Assembly: GCA_015146655.1 (NCBI GenBank)
Contig: VKHL01000016.1
Location: 233,050 to 297,049 of the forward strand
Direction: 5' to 3'
DNA length: 64,000 nucleotides
From: Ochromonas danica
Taxonomy: Eukaryota; Sar; Chrysophyceae; Chromulinales; Chromulinaceae
Of the stretch, positions 1-11,778 are shown piece after piece. Every line of letters starts with the position of its first letter. The stretch's first letter is position 1. Below the pieces are notes generated by a model. That model did no database searches. It was not told where the DNA came from and saw only the letters and a program-made list of their open reading frames with translations. A program made the position numbers and the translations under genes.

Positions 1-800
1 TACGCTACAAAGGACATGTAGGTAAGTGCTCGAAGAAACAATTCTGATGTAAGACCTGCTTCACGTGGTCCATCGACGTGCAAGGGAGCAAGGTTGAGAA
101 AGATTTCGCCAACTTGCACAGCTGTTAGAAGAGAAGTAGACTTCAAATTGAAATCATAGCAAAATTGCATGTACTCCTTGTAAGAAATCACATCCCTTTG
201 TCCCTTCACAGTCTCTTGCAGCTGTGTCAGTACGGCTGTCTTCCTCTCCTGCAGCCTCGAAGTTTCTGCATTCGTTAGAGCCCGCAGGTCCTTGTGCCGC
301 ATCTTCTCAGCAGCTACTATTGCATTGCGTCGTTTCTCAGCTCTGTCTAGATAGTAATGAAATATGTTCATCAAGCACTTTCCATAGGTTTCTTTCAAGA
401 CATGATTGGCAGCTGTATCATCAAGATCATACACTTCCATACTGGGCACTCGCCGGTTAGCTAATACAAGGACATTTTCAAGAAGCAGTCTTTTTACAGC
501 AATCTCAGAATGGTCCTTAGAGTGAATCTTGGCAGCAAAAAGATCGAGCAAACATAGAAAATCCGCAAAAGTAATCATCACTCCAACGGTCTCAACTGCT
601 ACGTTCTCTTTTGTTTTCAGAAATCGAGCAACCTCTAATTCCACCGCAGTCCCAGGCATTCGCTTTGAAACAATTTGGCAATCTTTGCAAAAGCGGAGAA
701 ATACTGCTGGACGCATCTGTTCAGGTTGGCTGGGATCAGAATGCAAAGAATAGAAAGTGAAGATCCGCCATAATTCTTGTTCTATTGAATTATAGAGCAT
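1..800 (-). CDS. Conserved-looking protein of unknown function, C-terminus cut by window edge
   Basis: The minus strand is open without a stop from the ATG at 800 down to base 1, giving at least 266 residues. The C-terminus lies outside the window. The N-terminus (MLYNSIEQELWRIFTFYSLH) is followed by a helical, Cys-containing region and then, at about residues 165-200, a charged Lys/Arg/Glu-rich helix likely to be coiled coil. No signal peptide, membrane segment or catalytic motif is visible. The composition and continuous frame are those of a real exon. I do not recognise the family. An EF-hand-like or p25-alpha-like helical fold is possible, but I see no calcium loop. The start is the first ATG of the frame. 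Confidence 0.7.
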   Translation of the reverse strand, partial: MLYNSIEQELWRIFTFYSLHSDPSQPEQMRPAVFLRFCKDCQIVSKRMPGTAVELEVARFLKTKENVAVETVGVMITFADFLCLLDLFAAKIHSKDHSEIAVKRLLLENVLVLANRRVPSMEVYDLDDTAANHVLKETYGKCLMNIFHYYLDRAEKRRNAIVAAEKMRHKDLRALTNAETSRLQERKTAVLTQLQETVKGQRDVISYKEYMQFCYDFNLKSTSLLTAVQVGEIFLNLAPLHVDGPREAGLTSELFLRALTYMSFVA

Positions 801-1554
801 GATCTAAAGTTTTAAATTTATTTCTGCTGTCTGAATGTTCTGAACAGAGCACTAAAACGGGTGCCGGGGTGTGTGTGAAAAAGAAACGGGCGAACGCAAA
901 TCCAGAAATCTTCAGCGGCAATGGATTTTTATGCTAAATTGCAATTTTTACTGCGAACGTCTCACTCACGGTGGTTCGAATGGTACGGAGAGACTTTTTT
1001 GTTGATATTTTAAGAGGCATGGTGTTTTTCAGCGTATCTCGGAATTCAAGATTCCTGAAGGCAGATATTAAATTATATCGCGCAGATTGTGGTTAAGAGA
1101 TATTTGGTGGGGAACATGAGTGGGGTAGGTGAAATTTACACGAGCAGTGGTTCTGGTGGTCAATAGGACTAAAGAGATGAAATTGCTTTGAGTTTGAATT
1201 GTGTGTGGTGTGGTCTGCGTTTTGTCGACCTCTGAAATTAATTGATCGCATCGTGATCACTGACAACAGCTCAGAGTGTGAAGATGCTGATGAAACCAGT
1301 TCTGAGAAGAGAGGGCGGTTCATGTCCTTCTGCGATTTCAAGATCAGTGTAAAGTGGCTGCGAATGGCGAGGGGGCGCCATGATTGTAACTTAGCTGAGA
1401 TAGTAATGTTAACCCAGGAGCTCATCAAAAGAGTTTTGTTCAGTTTCATTTATTACACCAGTTTCTCTCCATCGGTGGGGTTAAATAGTTGGATGGATAG
1501 CTTAGTTAAGTTAACAGGTGGTTGCTTAGGAGATAAAAACTCAAGTCAGACTAA
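801..1554. other. Intergenic, no convincing gene
   Basis: This stretch lies between two minus-strand genes. Short open frames occur on both strands (for example 1199-1588 plus and 1093-1449 minus), but they overlap each other antisense, have no recognisable domains and lack coding-like composition. It probably holds the promoter of the gene starting at 800. I see no tRNA or repeat. Confidence 0.5.
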
Positions 1555-2004
1555 TTACGCTAGAAGCGGGAAATTGTTCCTCTTGTAGTAAGCCAATGCG
1601 TGAGAATTGTACTTAGCTACCGCCGGAACAATTTCCCGGATCAACTGTTGAAGTGGTGAGGGTTCGAATACCTGATGTTCCCAGTAGAGCGGATCATTCC
1701 CCATGACCCGGCAGATGTCTTCAACGAAAGTGATGGCTTCCTTACCTAAATGTCCGGTGGCCTCCACGTTGAACGTGTAGTTTTGGCGCGGGACCGCCTG
1801 AAGAATGTCCGTTAGTCCCCCATAGTGGAGAAGCTTGTGCTCATGGCTCGCCTTGCTTGCCCCGTCTGCTTCCTTATGCGAGTTCCGGAGTTGTTCTGTC
1901 GTCGATGTGTGTTAAGCCGCGGGGTTCGCGAATTGGTTGGATTGAAAAAAGCTGAAATGGATACTTTCAACTCTAATTATAGGGGTTTTAAGCAAACTTG
2001 CCAT
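1555..2004 (-). CDS. Small two-exon protein of unknown function (126 aa)
   Basis: Proposed exons on the minus strand are 2004-1965 and 1895-1555, joined across a 69-nt intron with GTATCC at its 5' end and GACGACAG at its 3' end. The join keeps frame and gives 126 residues ending at TAA. The protein starts MASLLKTPIIRVE, which could be a mitochondrial presequence. The rest is soluble and includes the stretches HYGGLTDILQAVPRQNYTF and YNSHALAYYKRNNFPLL. No family is recognised. Its start lies 67 bp from the divergent start of the MLO-like gene, so the two probably share a promoter. The second exon alone is a clear open frame; the first exon rests on splice motifs and phase only. Confidence 0.5.
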
Positions 2005-2071
2005 CCTTGGTCGCTGTTACTGGCAGTTTTGTTTTCGCTTGGGAATTCCACAATTGATTGATTGTGGGACA

Positions 2072-4827
2072 ATGAGAGCTCGAAAATGCTGGCCATTTTT
2101 TGTTGAGTTTACCTGTGGTATTTCATGTATTCTTTTTGGCTGCAGTCAAGTCAATGAGGGCAATCTGTCAGTGTTATCTTATCGGTTTGGAGATAAACGC
2201 AGCCTGTCCGATGGAGGATCGGAGTCACTCTTTGGAGCAATGGAAACCATCGAAGGCAAAACGCTCATGCTCTCCTTGTTGATCATTGTTGGAGGCGTTT
2301 TGTGCTTGGAATCCATTTTCCATGCTCTCCATCACTTTACCTTGGAAACGGCGTTTAATGATGTGGTCATTGCCATCGAAAAGGAGCTGATGGTTGTTGG
2401 ATGCACTGCGTTCATTTTTAAAATTGTTATTAATACACAAACCCAGCTGTCGCATGAGTTTTATTTCGCGTTGGAGTTTTCAGATCTCTTAGTACCTTTC
2501 TTTTCCTTCGCTAATTGTTTATTGTCCTTGATTCTTATCTTCATGTCCTTATTGCAATGCGAGACGTGGCGGAAGTCTTATCACTTGAAGCTGGAAGAGC
2601 TGTTGGACGAGTTCATTCGAGAAGATGGAAACTATTTCTTTATGTAAGTTTGGTATTCAGATTCGTGATATTGTGCTAATGGACTCACTCTGTTGCCAGG
2701 AAATTATTTGCTCCCTTTAGTCGAATTGTGTCAGAAATGGAATTTCGTGTCTTCTATGATATTTTTTGTGAATCTTATCGCATTCAACGCAATGCTTTTG
2801 CCTTCGATGAGTATGTCTCTCTTGTCTATGAAAAGTTTTCGTTGCATATAATTGAGCTGGGCTTATTGAACTGGATGCTCTTCCTGGCATTAATGCTGCT
2901 GTCATTAACCCAACTTGGCACGGACAGTCATTTTCAACACTGTGATAAGCATGACTCTAGCTGTGAGAATAGTCGAGGCATTTTGATCTTTAATGTTCTT
3001 GGTGCGGCTATGTTCGCACTTTTTTTGGGGTTTGCAGTCTTGTCTCGATATTATGAGACCTCTATCATAGCTTCTCGTGGCGTGCGCAGTATTGAAGACT
3101 ATATTGAATTTTTGCAGCGAACGGAGGAAGTTGCTCAAACAACTGTGGAGAGGAAGCGCCTCAACGAAGAAGAGTTGAAGAGAGCAGTCAAAGAGGCTCT
3201 CACCTCAGTATCAAGTCATCCTGCTCACAATATCCAAAGTAAGCTTTAATGTTGTATGAAATTATGCTGTTGACACACATTTACAATATTTTCCTTTCAA
3301 TTTTCGAGACAGAGGCGTTCAGATATTTGTTCGGTATGGTGGAAACCTTCGAAACAAACATGAGTGCCAAAATCATGCCGACAAAAGATGATGATGGCGA
3401 AGATTTATTGAAGGCTGCTATTGCCAAGTCCGTGAAGCGCGGATCGATTCTTTCTAAGAATTACGACTCGGACGGTTCTAATCATCATCTTCCGGAAGAT
3501 GGCCAGGAAAATCGCCCTTTGAGTTTGAATAGCTCTGGTGTTCATGGACATAGTTATACACCCTTTGATAGTCCCTCGGCTCAACATGGGTGTAATGAGT
3601 GTCTTGTGTGTCCAGATCCGGCAGAATTACTTTTCACCCTCCCTCTTGTTCTGCCAGATTCAACAAAGAAAGAAGGAGTCGAAGAGGAGATACATAATGA
3701 TCGAGAGGCATCGAGCCAATGTCCTGAAATCACCAAGAATCCACTTCCCATTCCGGGTGAAGAGGAATCACTTGAAAATGCAATGGGGCCATTGGCTTCT
3801 GCGTCGAATTCTCAGCCTGGCTCCGCACTACAGACAAGAGATTTATTCAACAGTGCTTTACACCACGAAGCAAACCGCCATGCTCAGTAAGTATGTCCTC
3901 ACGGGTATTTATTGCGTTTCTTATTCTGTTGATACTCATGCTTAGAGATACTCCGAATCTTAAAGTAGCGACAGATATAAACAATTTCACTTCCAGACGA
4001 CAATCACTCGAGAGCGCACAACGGACATCAGTTTTGGGTGCTGTCATGGACAACATTTTCCATCGTCGTCAAATAGGTGCTCTTGATGATCTTTTCTTCT
4101 TATCTCGACCAGGGCTGTATTTCGATATGGTGAGATTGTTGCCTTTAGCTCTTTCTCTTTACATCGCTCTTTGGTGTGTCCAGTACTGTGCCTTGAAAAC
4201 CCAAGGGTTGTACAAGTTCCTCTCCGCAATGCCAGCTGTTCTCAGCATTTTCTGCTTGATATACACTGTGAAATGTGCTGCTTTGCTCAAAGCAATATAT
4301 CATATTGACAAAGACGCAATGCTTGAAGTTTTGGAGCAGGTATGTAATGTACTCTTGTTCGGTCATATATGTTCAATTGAAAACCAAGGCTCAATGTTTA
4401 GACGGAAGGTAGTCGTCTACTTGGAGAAACGATACGAGAAAAGTTACTTTCCAAACTTGATCTCATGGGGGATCCCTATTCTGAGTTGCGCAATCTCTTT
4501 CGTTCAATAGACTTTGATCATTCAAACCGACTAAGTCGACTAGAATTTGAAATTCTCATGGACAAGCTGGATATTAATTTCAGCAAACGCAAATGGAAGC
4601 AAATTTATCATGAGATCGATAGAAATTATGATGACGAAGTTTCGTTCGATGAGTTCTTTTTCTTCCTGTTCCCCAATCACGATGTATCGGTTGCAATGGA
4701 AAGAAAACGCTTGAAGATCATTCGGAGACGTGTTGCTGCAAAAACTGTCGTTGCGAGGCAAAGAACCAATCAGAATCGTGCCAGTACTTATGCTACTCTC
4801 AGTGGAAAAGAAGTTGACGCTAAGTGA
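2072..4827 (+). CDS. MLO-family membrane protein with C-terminal EF-hand pair
   Basis: Exons 2072-2643, 2700-3238, 3313-3886, 3946-4339 and 4402-4827 join in phase to 834 residues. After a signal-like N-terminus (residues 1-24), the segment at about 58-110 (E-x-KT..., S-I-F-H-A-L, then AIEKELMVVG) matches the start of plant MLO proteins. Further membrane segments follow, with an MLO-like FDEYVSLVYEKF...W region before the third pair. A long acidic or low-complexity loop is encoded by exon 3. The C-terminus has two canonical EF-hand loops: residues 730-741 (DFDHSNRLSRLE) and 766-777 (DRNYDDEVSFDE). Plant MLO proteins bind calmodulin in trans and have been reported to act as calcium channels. 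Here calcium sensing appears built in. The MLO assignment rests on motif recall and topology. The start at 2072 gives a good signal peptide; an in-frame ATG also lies at 2039. Confidence 0.75.
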
Positions 4828-5233
4828 TGTTTACAAGGGAAGCTTGATTGTTATTACTGTGTTATGGTTTGCCTTATCGTTGAAGATATTTTTATGTTGC
4901 TAACAATGTAGTTTAAGCTCTAATTCCTAATGGTTTGTAAGTTATTTATTGGCGAATTTTTCGTCAGATTTCTTCCTGGCTGTAAATGCCACCTCTCCGT
5001 CCCAACACCACACGCCCAGCAACACATGAGAGACCCTTCCCGCGCACGGGCCAGTCCTGTGGGGCAAGTTCAATTCCCCGACCCACAGGAATCTCGGCCG
5101 TGCTGTCAATTCTGCTTCTGTTTCCTTGACCAGCAGAACCTTCTGCCAAGTTTAATCGTTTCTCTCCAGTTTCGACTGTGCTAATCCTTGCTTGTATTGT
5201 GCCTTTGTGAACAATATTTATATTTTAACAAAA
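4828..5233. other. Intergenic between MLO-like and succinyl-CoA ligase genes
   Basis: About 400 bp between two plus-strand genes. It should hold the 3' end of the MLO-like transcript and the promoter of the next gene. An in-frame ATG lies at 5192, upstream of the chosen start, but its extra N-terminus looks like leader sequence. I see no repeat or RNA gene. Confidence 0.5.
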
Positions 5234-6252
5234 ATGTTTTCTCCTTTAACGTCAATCCCAAAATCCAGAATTGCCGTTCGTTCCATGTCCAAATCGGCAG
5301 CGGTTTGGGTCAATAAGGACACAAGAGTAATTTGCCAAGGTTTTACTGGCAAACAGGGAACTTTCCATTCACAACAAGCTATTGCTTATGGAACGAAAAT
5401 GGTGGGTGGTGTCACCCCAAAGAAGGGTGGCCAAACTCATCTCGGCCTTCCAGTCTTTAACACTGTTCAGGAAGCTGTGGATGAATTAAAGCCTGATGCC
5501 AGCGTCATATATGTCCCTCCTCCCTTCGCCGCCGATGCTATTATTGACGCTATCAAGTCTGAGGTTCCTCTCATTGTCTGCATCACTGAAGGAGTGCCTC
5601 AACATGACATGGTGAAGGTGAGCTGTCGCTTATTTTAACGGAGGTTTCGCAAGTTTATTATTATTTGTGTCTTGTGTAGGTGAAGTACTATTTGAATCAA
5701 AGCAATAAGAGTCGCCTGATTGGTCCTAACTGTCCCGGCATTATCAAGGCAGAGGAGTGCAAAATTGGCATTATGCCTGGATACATCCACAAGAAAGGAA
5801 AGATTGGTGTTGTCTCACGATCGGGAACTTTGACTTATGAGGCAGTGGCGCAGACCACTGATGTTGGCTTGGGTCAAAGCACTTGTGTTGGCATTGGTGG
5901 TGACCCATTTAATGGCACCAACTTTATTGATTGTCTGGAACGTTTCACGAAAGATCCCCAAACTGAAGGTATCATTATGATTGGCGAGATTGGTGGTCAA
6001 GCTGAAGAGGATGCAGCTGACTGGTTGCGTGCTCATGGTGACCCCAATAAGCCCGTGGTTGCTTTTATCGCTGGAACAACTGCACCGCCAGGAAGACGCA
6101 TGGGCCACGCTGGTGCTATCGTGTCTGGCGGTAAGGGCACTGCTGCTGCCAAGTTTGAGGCGTTGAAGGCTGCCGGTGCTCACATAGTGAAGTCTCCCGC
6201 ACATCTTGGTACTGCAATGCTGCAAGCTATGAAGGAGTGTGGCAAGGCCTAA
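5234..6252 (+). CDS. SUCLG1: Succinyl-CoA ligase alpha subunit (mitochondrial)
   Basis: Exons 5234-5617 and 5680-6252 give 318 residues. The product, with its beta subunit, interconverts succinyl-CoA and succinate with nucleotide triphosphate synthesis in the citric acid cycle. The CoA-binding fold is seen from about residue 35 ([12 protein letters not shown]), and the ligase region includes [11 protein letters not shown]. The phosphorylated histidine is His271 in [18 protein letters not shown]. The first ~30 residues are basic and Ser-rich without acids, fitting a mitochondrial presequence. Length is normal for the family. The 62-nt intron starts GTGAGC and ends TGTGTAG. The beta subunit is not in this window. 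Confidence 0.95.
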
Positions 6253-6464
6253 TTGAAGAGCCCCTCTTAAATAGTTTGCTAGTTGTCTTCCGTTGTCGGA
6301 AAACATGTTGATTGAGTGCATTGAGTGTTCTTGAGTCCTGAAGCAAGTTTTGTTAGGCTTTAAAGAAGAACTTACTGCGCTACCAATAGTCGTTCTAAAG
6401 ACTTATTTACACTGCAGCTCCACTTCATATAATACTATACAAAGCATGCACCCTAAATCCTGAC

Positions 6465-8277
6465 TTATGAAGAACCAAATCCTCCAAAAAATCCACCAGA
6501 TCGCTTCTTTTGGAGGTCGGCTATTTGTTCCACGAGTTCTTTTTCTTTCCCTGAAACATTCGTTGGAATTTTGACCTTAAAAACGAAACGAATTAAGATG
6601 TTCATTAGCACAGTACCAAGAATGCAATGGCATTGCAAAAAAGCGGCTATTACCTTCACAGTAATATAAGCATCTCCGCGAAAGTCCGTTCCCAACTTTG
6701 GAGCACCTTTGTTTTTGAGCTTCAACTTCTGTTCGGGCTGGGTGCCACTCGGAATGCGAACCTCAAGTTTTCCGTCAACAGTATCTGCTTTGATAGTGGT
6801 CCCAAGAATGGCATCCGCGTAAGATATTTCTTCTTCAGAGAAAATGTCCAAACCATCGCGCTTGAATTTTGGGTCTCGTTTAACTGAAATCTGAACAAAA
6901 AGATCGCCGCGAGGACCGCCTCGCTTGCCAGAATTTCCAGCATCTCTTACCTAAGAAATTGTATCATGATGTGACACTAAAAACAACAGGCAAACTATAC
7001 AAGGAAACCACTTACTCTAAGGGTGGCACCATCATCAATGCCAGCTGGAATTTTGACCACAACTTCTTTAGTATCACTCACACTGCCCTTTCCACGACAG
7101 GTCGGACAATACTCATCAACCTAAATCAATGGGAAGGATTAATGTAAAATTGGAGAAAGGGGTAAGATAGAATACAACCTCTTCACCAGAACCACGACAA
7201 TTAGGGCAAGTTTGAACATTCTGGAATACACCAAAAGGAGTTCGTTGCATGTTGTTAACCACTCCTTGACCTTGACAAACAGAACAAGTTCTTGCTTTTG
7301 CTCCAGGCTTTATTCCGCTGCCAGTACAAGTACCACATTCTTCAAGTCGTCGAACTTTGATCCGCTCTTGCCCACCAAAGATTGCGGTCATGAACGGAAT
7401 CTCCACTTCAACTTGAAGATCATCGCCTGCTCAAAAATACAGAACATATAAAGATAAAAGAATATCGAACAATCAGGAAGCCCAGAAAAGGAGAGAATGG
7501 GCATGTACCAGCTTGGGGAGCATTGGCTCGCTGACGTTTCGCACCAGCAGATCGAGAAGACCGGCCACCTCCAAAGAATGCATCAAAAACATCGGAGATA
7601 TCTTGAACGTCAACAACTCCCCCTATGGAAAAGACTATTCAGAAAAGAAATGAAAAAGAGATGGGCCAGTTTACCTCCCATTCCACCAAAGCCACCCATT
7701 CCAGGGCCGCCAGCTTCACGCAGCTGCTCCTCAGAGGCGGCAGAAGTTCCGACTCCCTGTGAGAGATGATTTCAAATCGCTCAATCCAAGTGCAACAAAT
7801 TCATGGCAATCAAAGACAAACCAAACTGACCTGCTCGCCGTAAGTATCATACCTCCTTCTGCGATCCTCATCCTCCAAGCAATAGTAAGCTCGATTGATC
7901 TTTTCCATACGAAGACCCCCTTCCTTTTTCTTTTCCTTATCATCTGGAAATTTGTCAGGATGCCACTGCGCTACAAGTTTCCTGAAAGCAGCTTTTATCT
8001 CCTTCTTTGTTGCAGATCTTGGCACGCCCAAAATCTGATATGCATCCATCCCTTTGTAATAGGGATTGTTTTCCACAGCAGACATCTTTAAGAGCGTTGT
8101 TCGCACGAACATTTTGTGTGCAGAGTGATGCGACACAAAGTTTCCTCTGTTGACCTCGTTGGGTCCCAATGACACTATTCTCGAAATTGGAGAATATCCT
8201 ATATGGAAGCTGCCAGCTAAAGTTGCGAAGAGCAACCACACGAACAAACATGCAATTCTTCCACGAGTTATTTGCAT
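6465..8277 (-). CDS. Type I DnaJ (Hsp40) co-chaperone, probably plastid targeted
   Basis: Seven exons on the minus strand (8277-7831, 7756-7675, 7622-7509, 7426-7179, 7120-7016, 6950-6654, 6575-6465) give 467 residues. Order: a hydrophobic signal peptide (about residues 7-22) followed by SFHIGY, typical of two-part leaders of secondary red plastids; J domain about 77-147 with the HPD triad at 106-108; a Gly-rich linker; a zinc domain with four CxxCxGxG-type motifs (beginning CGTCTGSG and ending CPTCRGKG); then the substrate-binding beta domains. It would stimulate Hsp70 and hold unfolded clients. It lies head-to-head with the plastid-type FtsH, 307 bp apart, so shared expression is plausible. 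Plastid location is inferred from the leader only. Confidence 0.9.
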
Positions 8278-8584
8278 GATCTATTTACTCCAAGTAAATC
8301 TTTGAGTTCTTTTCTCAGACGTGGTGGAGGATGGTTGGGGTCTTTCGAGAAGAAGTCACAAACGCGATTGCATCACACTCCACCTTACCTCTTCCATGGT
8401 GCTCTTCGATGGAATTCTGAAATTCCACAACAGCAGAGCACTGCAGTCGCCAGCTGCAAGGTCCCAAGCGGTGAGTCAGAATGAAGACTGAAGAGGAGAA
8501 CTTCCAACTTCGGTGCTCCTTTCACTGCTAATCTGACCATTTCTTGAATAACAGCACAAATTTATTTAAAAAGACAAATTTCTC
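8278..8584. promoter_or_regulatory. Divergent DnaJ/FtsH intergenic region
   Basis: A 307-bp space between the start codons of two divergent genes that both encode proteins with plastid-type leaders. It must contain both promoters. No clear TATA box or repeated operator was seen by eye. Confidence 0.5.
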
Positions 8585-11359
8585 ATGGTAGTGTTTTTGC
8601 CTCTATTGGTTTTAATAGCCAACTTGGCGATTATCCAAAGCTTCAACGTCGGTCCTTATACCTCGCCTCGCAGAGTTCCTCCAGTGACAATGCACGTTGA
8701 CGACCGCTTTAAGTTCTCCGCCGTTGCTATATTAGGTGGTGTTATTTCGACCGCCACTGGTGCTTGGGCAGCAGATTATGCACCCGCTCCGGCACCACCT
8801 GCTGCTCCATCTTTACTGCAAGCTCCTCGTGCTGCTCAACCCGGAGTTGTGGAGAAATGGACATACTCCCATTTCCTTGATGAAGTTGAAAAGAACGAAG
8901 TGGAGAAAGTTACCTTTTCTCCTGATGGTAAAAAGGCTGTGGGCACCGATAGTGATGGCGACCGCTTTGCTGTGGACATCCCTAATGATCCCAATTTGCT
9001 CTCTTTTCTGGTGCAACACAAAGTTGAGATCAATGTTGCTCCAATCAATAATAATGGGGGCCCAGGTGGTGTTGATAACACACAACTGTCTGTACCAGCA
9101 AGTGGTGTGGATAAGGCCTTACAGACTTTTGCTGTTCCCTTGGCCATTAACACTGGTATTCTACTCTATCCCGCGGCGAAACTGCTGCTTCCTTCAAAGG
9201 AGGACTTGGAAAAGAGGAAAGAACCTAAAGCTCCTCGTGGTACTAGCTTCTTTGGCGGTGGGCCGCGTATCGGCAGGGGTCCAGGAGGTTTAGATCCAGA
9301 GGCTTTAACTAAGTCCAGGGCCAAACTTGATCTTACTCCGGTGACAAACACCAATTTCGCTGATGTTGCTGGGTGTGATAGCGCGAAAATTGAATTGGAA
9401 GAAGTAGTCGATTTTCTAAAGAATCCTGATAGATATACTGAGATGGGTGCTCGTATTCCGCGTGGTGTTCTCCTCAATGGCCCTCCAGGAACTGGCAAGA
9501 CACTCCTAGCTCGTGCTATCGCCGGAGAAGCAGGAGTTCCTTTTCTATCTGTATCGGGATCGGAGTTCGTTCAGGTTTTCGTTGGTGTCGGTGCTGCGCG
9601 TGTCCGCGATATGTTTCGTCAAGCCAGAGAGAATGCACCTTGTATCATATTCATTGATGAGATTGATGCGGTCGGCAGACAGCGCGGTGCTGGAACGGTA
9701 AACGATGAACGCGAACAAACGCTAAACCAGCTATTGGTCGAAATGGATGGATTCGATGGCAACTCAGGAGTTATAACCATTGCTGCCACCAATCGCATTG
9801 ATATCCTCGACGAGGCTCTTGTTCGCCCTGGTAGATTTGATCGCAAGGTCGAGATTCCGCTGCCAGATTACCGTGGTAGACTGGATATTCTCAAAGTACA
9901 TGCTCGCAATAAACCTCTCGCACCTGATGTCGACCTTGAACAAGTGGCTCGACGAACTCCTGGCCTCTCAGGTGAGCGTTTCTCTTTACTTTGCGTTTCG
10001 ACTATAACTCACAGTATCTGAGTAGGTGCATCTTTGAAGAATCTTCTGAATGAAGCGGCTATTCATGCCGTCCGCACCCAGAAAGACGTTATTGAATGGG
10101 ATGATGTTGACTGGGCTATCGATCGTGTCACCATTGGTTTGGAAAAGTCCAACAAAGACACCATGATTCAAGATTTGGAGCTTGTTGCCTTCCATGAAGC
10201 AGGGCACGCTATCGTTGGTAAGAAATTATTACTCATCTCCTTGTGCAAGATTAATAGGTGTTTTCTTTTAGGCGCGTTGATGCCAGAGTATGATACCGTG
10301 ACCAAAATCTCTATTATTCCTCGCGTGAGCGGTGCTGGTGGATTGACTTTCTTCTCTCCTCTGGAGGACCGCGTCGACAATGTGATTACTAGGTTAGCAC
10401 CAGAGTTTTATCTTCATGGTTTACTCGCTTAGTTATTGATGTCGGAATTTCATCCGTCCAGACAATACCTGGAAGCTCAATTGGCCGTTGCATGGGGTGG
10501 GCGAGTGGCGGAAGAATTGGTTTTCGGCGCGGATCGCGTCACCACTGGTGCATCAGGGGATCTGCAACAGATCTTTCGTATTGCTCGTGCTATGGTCTGT
10601 GAGCTTGGTAAGTCTTGGCTTACTTCTTGTATTTGCTGTTGGGTCAATGTTTCGTTTTGCTGTGTAGGTATGTCTCGTTTGCCGCCACTAAACTATGACT
10701 TTCAGTCTCGAGGCCAAGGAGATGTTAGCTGGACTCTCTCTGCTTGGTTAAAAGAGAGAATCAATAGTGAGATCCTTCGTCTTGCTAGCAACGGTTATTA
10801 CACGGCGAAGAAGATCCTCATGGAGAATGAAGAGCTTTTATGGGATCTTGCTCGTCGTCTCGTCACAGATGACCAGGTTTCTCAAGAAGAGTTCCATTTC
10901 ATGCTCTATGAGTACAACGCCAAAACCCATCCTTATGGTCTATATGGAGACACTAAAGTTGATGAGATGCCTTATCAGAATGATCCTGATAATGTAGCTC
11001 TTGATCTTTACGCTGCCATCCCCAAATTTTCCCAACTCATGCCCCAGGCTTCTGAGCTTAAAGATGCTGGTGCTATATCCAAGCTACCTGCGTTAAAGAA
11101 ACAGTATGAGATCTTGGAAAGGTCCCGTCTCGCTCGCATGCGCCGCCCCAATCCTCTGCTGGACGAGGATTGGGGTAAGAGCAAGATGGAGCTTGTTGCT
11201 GAAGCTCAGCGTCTTCAATCCCTCGAGGAACGTAAAGATAAGCTTCTTAAATTGCTCGATGAATATGGCACAGAAGAACAAGTCAGACGCCAACTGAAAG
11301 ACGCGGAGACCTTCAAAGAGGATGCCGTTCGAGCGCTGCTTGACTCTGCTATTCTCTAG
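8585..11359 (+). CDS. ftsH: FtsH AAA+ zinc metalloprotease, plastid type
   Basis: Exons 8585-9971, 10026-10217, 10272-10392, 10462-10607 and 10668-11359 give 845 residues. Order: signal peptide 1-19 with a Phe at 20 (IQSF), a transit region, a second hydrophobic stretch about 45-62, a lumen-type domain, a membrane segment about 180-200, then the AAA domain. Walker A is GPPGTGKT (299-306), Walker B is IIFIDEID, and the second region of homology includes RPGRFDR. The protease domain has the zinc motif HEAGH (519-523), and a downstream Asp lies in [10 protein letters not shown]. The sequence around [14 protein letters not shown] resembles the type A thylakoid FtsH1/5 group, involved in photosystem II repair. 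The central pore region reads [10 protein letters not shown], where FVEMFVG is usual. The ~150-residue C-terminal extension is longer than in bacteria. Confidence 0.93.
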
Positions 11360-11778
11360 GCTTTCTTTATCATCGTTCCGCGTCTATCTACTTTAATGTT
11401 GTATGCATAATTGCGAGCTCAGTCTAAATTGCTTTAATGGATAATACTTAACCTTGTGCTTGCAGTTATTCGTCTTAAAATCTTGTCTTATCAGTGGTCT
11501 AGAGTGTTATCCTTATCACTCAACTTTGGCATTCATTATCTTACAGGCCAAGTTCGGAGAAAAGCGAACTCTGGCGCTAATCAGAGTGACTAGCACTAAT
11601 TTTACGCCACCAGAAATCTGCTGGTGGAGAATCAATTCAATTCCGTTTTTTGACAAACAACTTTTGGCGTGAGTAGCCGTTGCTCCTTATTCGTTGCTGT
11701 TGCAAACAGCGATAAGACACCTGACCCATCCATTGATAGTGATTAGATCGACACTTGTATAGTATATCCCACGAAAAG
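11360..11778. other. Intergenic FtsH to NEK kinase
   Basis: About 420 bp with no supported gene. It should hold the 3' end of ftsH and the kinase promoter. The only open frame (11454-11672) has no recognisable content. Confidence 0.5.

Noticed and set aside
1199-1588. 129-codon open frame on the plus strand
   Set aside because: Overlaps antisense frames, has no domain or targeting signal, and its 3' end runs into the exon of the small minus-strand gene.
1661-1675. tRNA T-arm-like GGTTCGAATACC
   Set aside because: The flanks do not form T-stem or acceptor pairs and no anticodon arm is found; the sequence lies inside a coding exon on the other strand.
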